This document shows, piece after piece, positions 15,351-16,400 of a stretch of DNA of 16,400 nucleotides. The position numbers and the translations under genes were made by a program. The notes beneath the pieces are model-generated. The model ran no database searches, was not told the origin of the DNA, and saw nothing but the letters and a program-made list of their open reading frames with translations. The stretch's first letter is position 1. Each line of letters starts with the position of its first letter. Source of the DNA: DASZHJ01 sp035507155 (GTDB taxonomy: Bacteria; Pseudomonadota; Alphaproteobacteria; ATCC43930; CGMCC-115725); the NCBI GenBank assembly GCA_035507155.1, contig DATJOK010000030.1:1-16400 (forward strand), written 5' to 3'.

Positions 15351-15465
15351 GGGGGCGGGATATACTCGGGTCTGTAGTTTAGCACTGGAGCCACCGCCCG
15401 GCCTAACACGAACGGCGGATAAGTCGGCGAATTCTTGACCACCAAGAGCTTACGATAGGGCTTCG

Positions 15466-15486
15466 GCGTTAACCATTCCTTGACGC
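15466..15486. promoter_or_regulatory. GCGTTAA-N7-TTGACGC dyad, CtrA-box-like
   Basis: The 7-nt arms (15466-15472 and 15480-15486) are inverted repeats with one mismatch. Within them TTAA-N7-TTGA differs at one base from the TTAA-N7-TTAA box bound by the alphaproteobacterial cell-cycle regulator CtrA. TTGACG (15480-15485) also matches a -35 element, an overlap common at CtrA-controlled promoters. No good -10 lies at 16-18 nt, so this is tentative. Confidence 0.35.
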
Positions 15487-15489
15487 ATC

Positions 15490-15599
15490 GGGAGGTAGTC
15501 TTAGCGTGCGGGTTGCGCTCGCCTAGAGCGTACCCCGTAAGTCCTTCGGGCTTTTCCTCCCTGAAACTCCGGCCGCGCGTTCCACGCGCGGCCTTTTTT
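15490..15599 (+). ncRNA. Candidate small RNA with exposed CCUCCC and own terminator
   Basis: The stretch has three consecutive stems. Stem 1 pairs GGG(T)TGCGCTC with GAGCGTACCC around a GCCTA loop (about 15510-15536). Stem 2 is AAG-T-CC with a TTCG tetraloop closed by GG-CTT (about 15538-15553). Stem 3 is the terminator. Between stems 2 and 3 lies TTCCTCCCTGAAA, an anti-Shine-Dalgarno-like sequence seen in several alphaproteobacterial regulatory RNAs. GGGAGG (15490-15495) could instead pair with CCTCCC (15556-15561) and close a multibranch structure. No plus-strand protein gene ends within 400 bp upstream, so the terminator needs an RNA to terminate. The 5' end is a guess. Confidence 0.5.
15571..15599 (+). 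terminator. Rho-independent terminator
   Basis: GGCCGCGCG (15571-15579), loop TTCCA, CGCGCGGCC (15585-15593), then six T residues (15594-15599). This is a perfect 9-bp GC stem followed by a T-run, the best terminator in the window. It has no protein gene immediately in front of it. Confidence 0.88.
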
Positions 15600-15633
15600 C
15601 TTGCCCGCAGCGGCTCTTTTCGGCTTCTCGCCT

Positions 15634-15737
15634 GGAGCATTTTCCACCGACGTGGGAAACCGGTTCGGTGCGGAAAATGCGACCAAATCCACGGAACTAG
15701 AGTGTGTTCCGATTCAATCCGATCGGAACACACTCTA
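15634..15737. repeat. Composite double-hairpin repeat overlapping the methyltransferase stop
   Basis: Part one is GCATTTTCC-ACCGA (15637-15650) with TCGGT-GC-GGAAAATGC (15665-15680). Part two is a perfect 16-bp inverted repeat, TAGAGTGTGTTCCGAT (15698-15713) and its complement (15722-15737), around an 8-nt loop. Both halves resemble dispersed repeats that I recall from Hyphomicrobiales genomes. The terminal CTA (15735-15737) is the stop codon of the minus-strand methyltransferase. The second hairpin may act as its 3' end. Confidence 0.75.
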
Positions 15738-16388
15738 AGAGATCAGGGCGGTGATCGGCTTCAGCGCCATCACCACCCACGTCACGCCGGCCTCGTTGGA
15801 GACCGTTGTCTGCTCGAGAAGCGAGTAGGATTCCCGGATCGCGCTGATGAGCCGCAACGCCGGGCGATAGGCAGTGGCGCTGACGATGAGGACGCCCTGC
15901 GGCGTCAGCGTCTTCGCATAGCGCGCCAGCGCCGCCAGCGGGTCGGGCAGGTAGTAGAGGCTCTCGTTGAAGACGATCGCGTCGAAGGCCTCGTCCGGCG
16001 CGAAGTTGCTGGCGTCGGCGACGCGAAACTCGGCGTTGTTGAGTCCCAGCTGCCGAGCCGCGCCGACGCATGCGGCGTCGCGCTCGATGCCGAGATATCG
16101 GTGCGTGAGATGCGCGACCTCGGCTGCGAGCACGCCCTGTGCGCAGCCCACATCGAGAATGGAGCCGTCCGGCACGAGACGGCGCAGATAGGCGGCGATG
16201 ACGCCATACCGCGGAGCGTCGTCGAGATCGCCGAGCCCGGCCCAGGTCTCGAGCGTCCCCGGCGACGGATCGGGCGTCGACAGGAAGTCGCGCGATCTGC
16301 GGCCGAGGCGGGTGAGCAGACCGGAGAAACTCGGCGACCGGACCGACGCGGCGAACACCTGGAACTTGAGCCGCTGCCAAGCGCTCAA
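15735..16388 (-). CDS. Class I SAM-dependent methyltransferase (possibly 5' incomplete)
   Basis: A 217-aa Rossmann-fold methyltransferase. Motif I is SILDVGCAQGVLAAE (about 76-90), the acidic residue after strand 2 is E102 (LGIERD), motif II/III is FRVADASNFAPDEAFDAIVFNESLYYL (about 121-147), and a further strand is GVLIVSATAY. This fits small-molecule or lipid/glycan-type methyltransferases; the substrate is unknown. The start shown is TTG at 16386-16388, eight nt after GGAG. The frame is open to the window edge, so a start further upstream cannot be excluded. The stop TAG lies inside the terminal bases of a dispersed repeat, so the last residues (ALIS) may have been set by insertion of that repeat. 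Confidence 0.8.
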   Translation of the reverse strand: MSAWQRLKFQVFAASVRSPSFSGLLTRLGRRSRDFLSTPDPSPGTLETWAGLGDLDDAPRYGVIAAYLRRLVPDGSILDVGCAQGVLAAEVAHLTHRYLGIERDAACVGAARQLGLNNAEFRVADASNFAPDEAFDAIVFNESLYYLPDPLAALARYAKTLTPQGVLIVSATAYRPALRLISAIRESYSLLEQTTVSNEAGVTWVVMALKPITALIS

Positions 16389-16400
16389 ACGTGCTGCTCC

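Larger units (their letters stand above)
15351..15734. other. Intergenic region holding a candidate sRNA and a composite repeat (384 bp)
   Basis: No protein gene is supported here. From left to right: the upstream region of the 82-aa gene with GATATA (15359-15364), a TTAA-N7-TTGA dyad, a hairpin-rich stretch, a perfect Rho-independent terminator on the plus strand, and a composite palindromic repeat running into the end of the methyltransferase gene. A minus-strand reading frame spans the region (15338-15733) but is low complexity and basic, without family resemblance. Confidence 0.6.

Noticed and set aside
15490..15599. 6S RNA, SRP RNA or tmRNA as the identity of the hairpin region
   Set aside because: There is no long central-bubble rod, no SRP GGAAGGNAGCA-type loop, and no tRNA-like ends or tag frame. 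It is left as an unassigned candidate sRNA.
15338..15733. 131-codon minus-strand frame across the sRNA and composite repeat
   Set aside because: It reads through a perfect terminator and a dispersed repeat, has basic low-complexity composition, and lacks a ribosome binding site or family resemblance.

Overview
The window reads as ordinary chromosome from a GC-rich alphaproteobacterium, probably of the Hyphomicrobiales/Rhodospirillales type. Support comes from the strong GC bias at third codon positions, a pyruvate phosphate dikinase, an AcuI-type acrylyl-CoA reductase, a PyrC-type dihydroorotase, a Tat-exported amidase, and intergenic palindromic repeats of a kind I recall from alphaproteobacterial genomes. 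No IS element, phage gene, CRISPR array, tRNA or rRNA gene was found.

Layout. 1-576 (+) is the C-terminal end of pyruvate phosphate dikinase. 745-4368 (all -) holds an enolase-superfamily enzyme of the muconate cycloisomerase type, the folate-binding Fe-S repair protein YgfZ, and an MFS transporter resembling oxalate/formate antiporters. 4735-9526 (+) is a compact four-gene operon with 3-nt, ATGA and TGATG junctions: a GT9 heptosyltransferase-like enzyme, two GT4-like glycosyltransferases and a glutamine-dependent asparagine synthase homologue. It most likely makes and amidates a surface glycan such as LPS core. 9681-10721 (-) is dihydroorotase PyrC, with a TTG start. 10859-13118 (+) holds a thiolase and AcuI, suggesting short-chain acyl-CoA metabolism. 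13122-14048 (-) is an EamA/DMT exporter. 14280-15083 (+) is a Tat-signal N-acetylmuramoyl-L-alanine amidase. 15102-15350 (-) is a small protein I do not recognise. 15735-16388 (-) is a SAM methyltransferase reaching almost to the window edge.

The non-coding DNA is the most unusual part. Three copies of one palindromic repeat (612-738, 1937-2036, 9556-9680) lie in the same orientation, each 0-6 nt beyond the stop codon of a minus-strand gene. A second, unrelated composite repeat (about 15634-15737) contains the stop codon of the methyltransferase. Between 15351 and 15734 there is an orphan, near-perfect Rho-independent terminator. It is preceded by two stable hairpins and an exposed CCTCCC, which suggests an unannotated small RNA. 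A TTAA-N7-TTGA dyad resembling a CtrA box lies just upstream.

Nothing here is convincingly a wholly new protein system. The best leads are the glycan-amidation operon, the stop-codon-linked repeats and the candidate sRNA.
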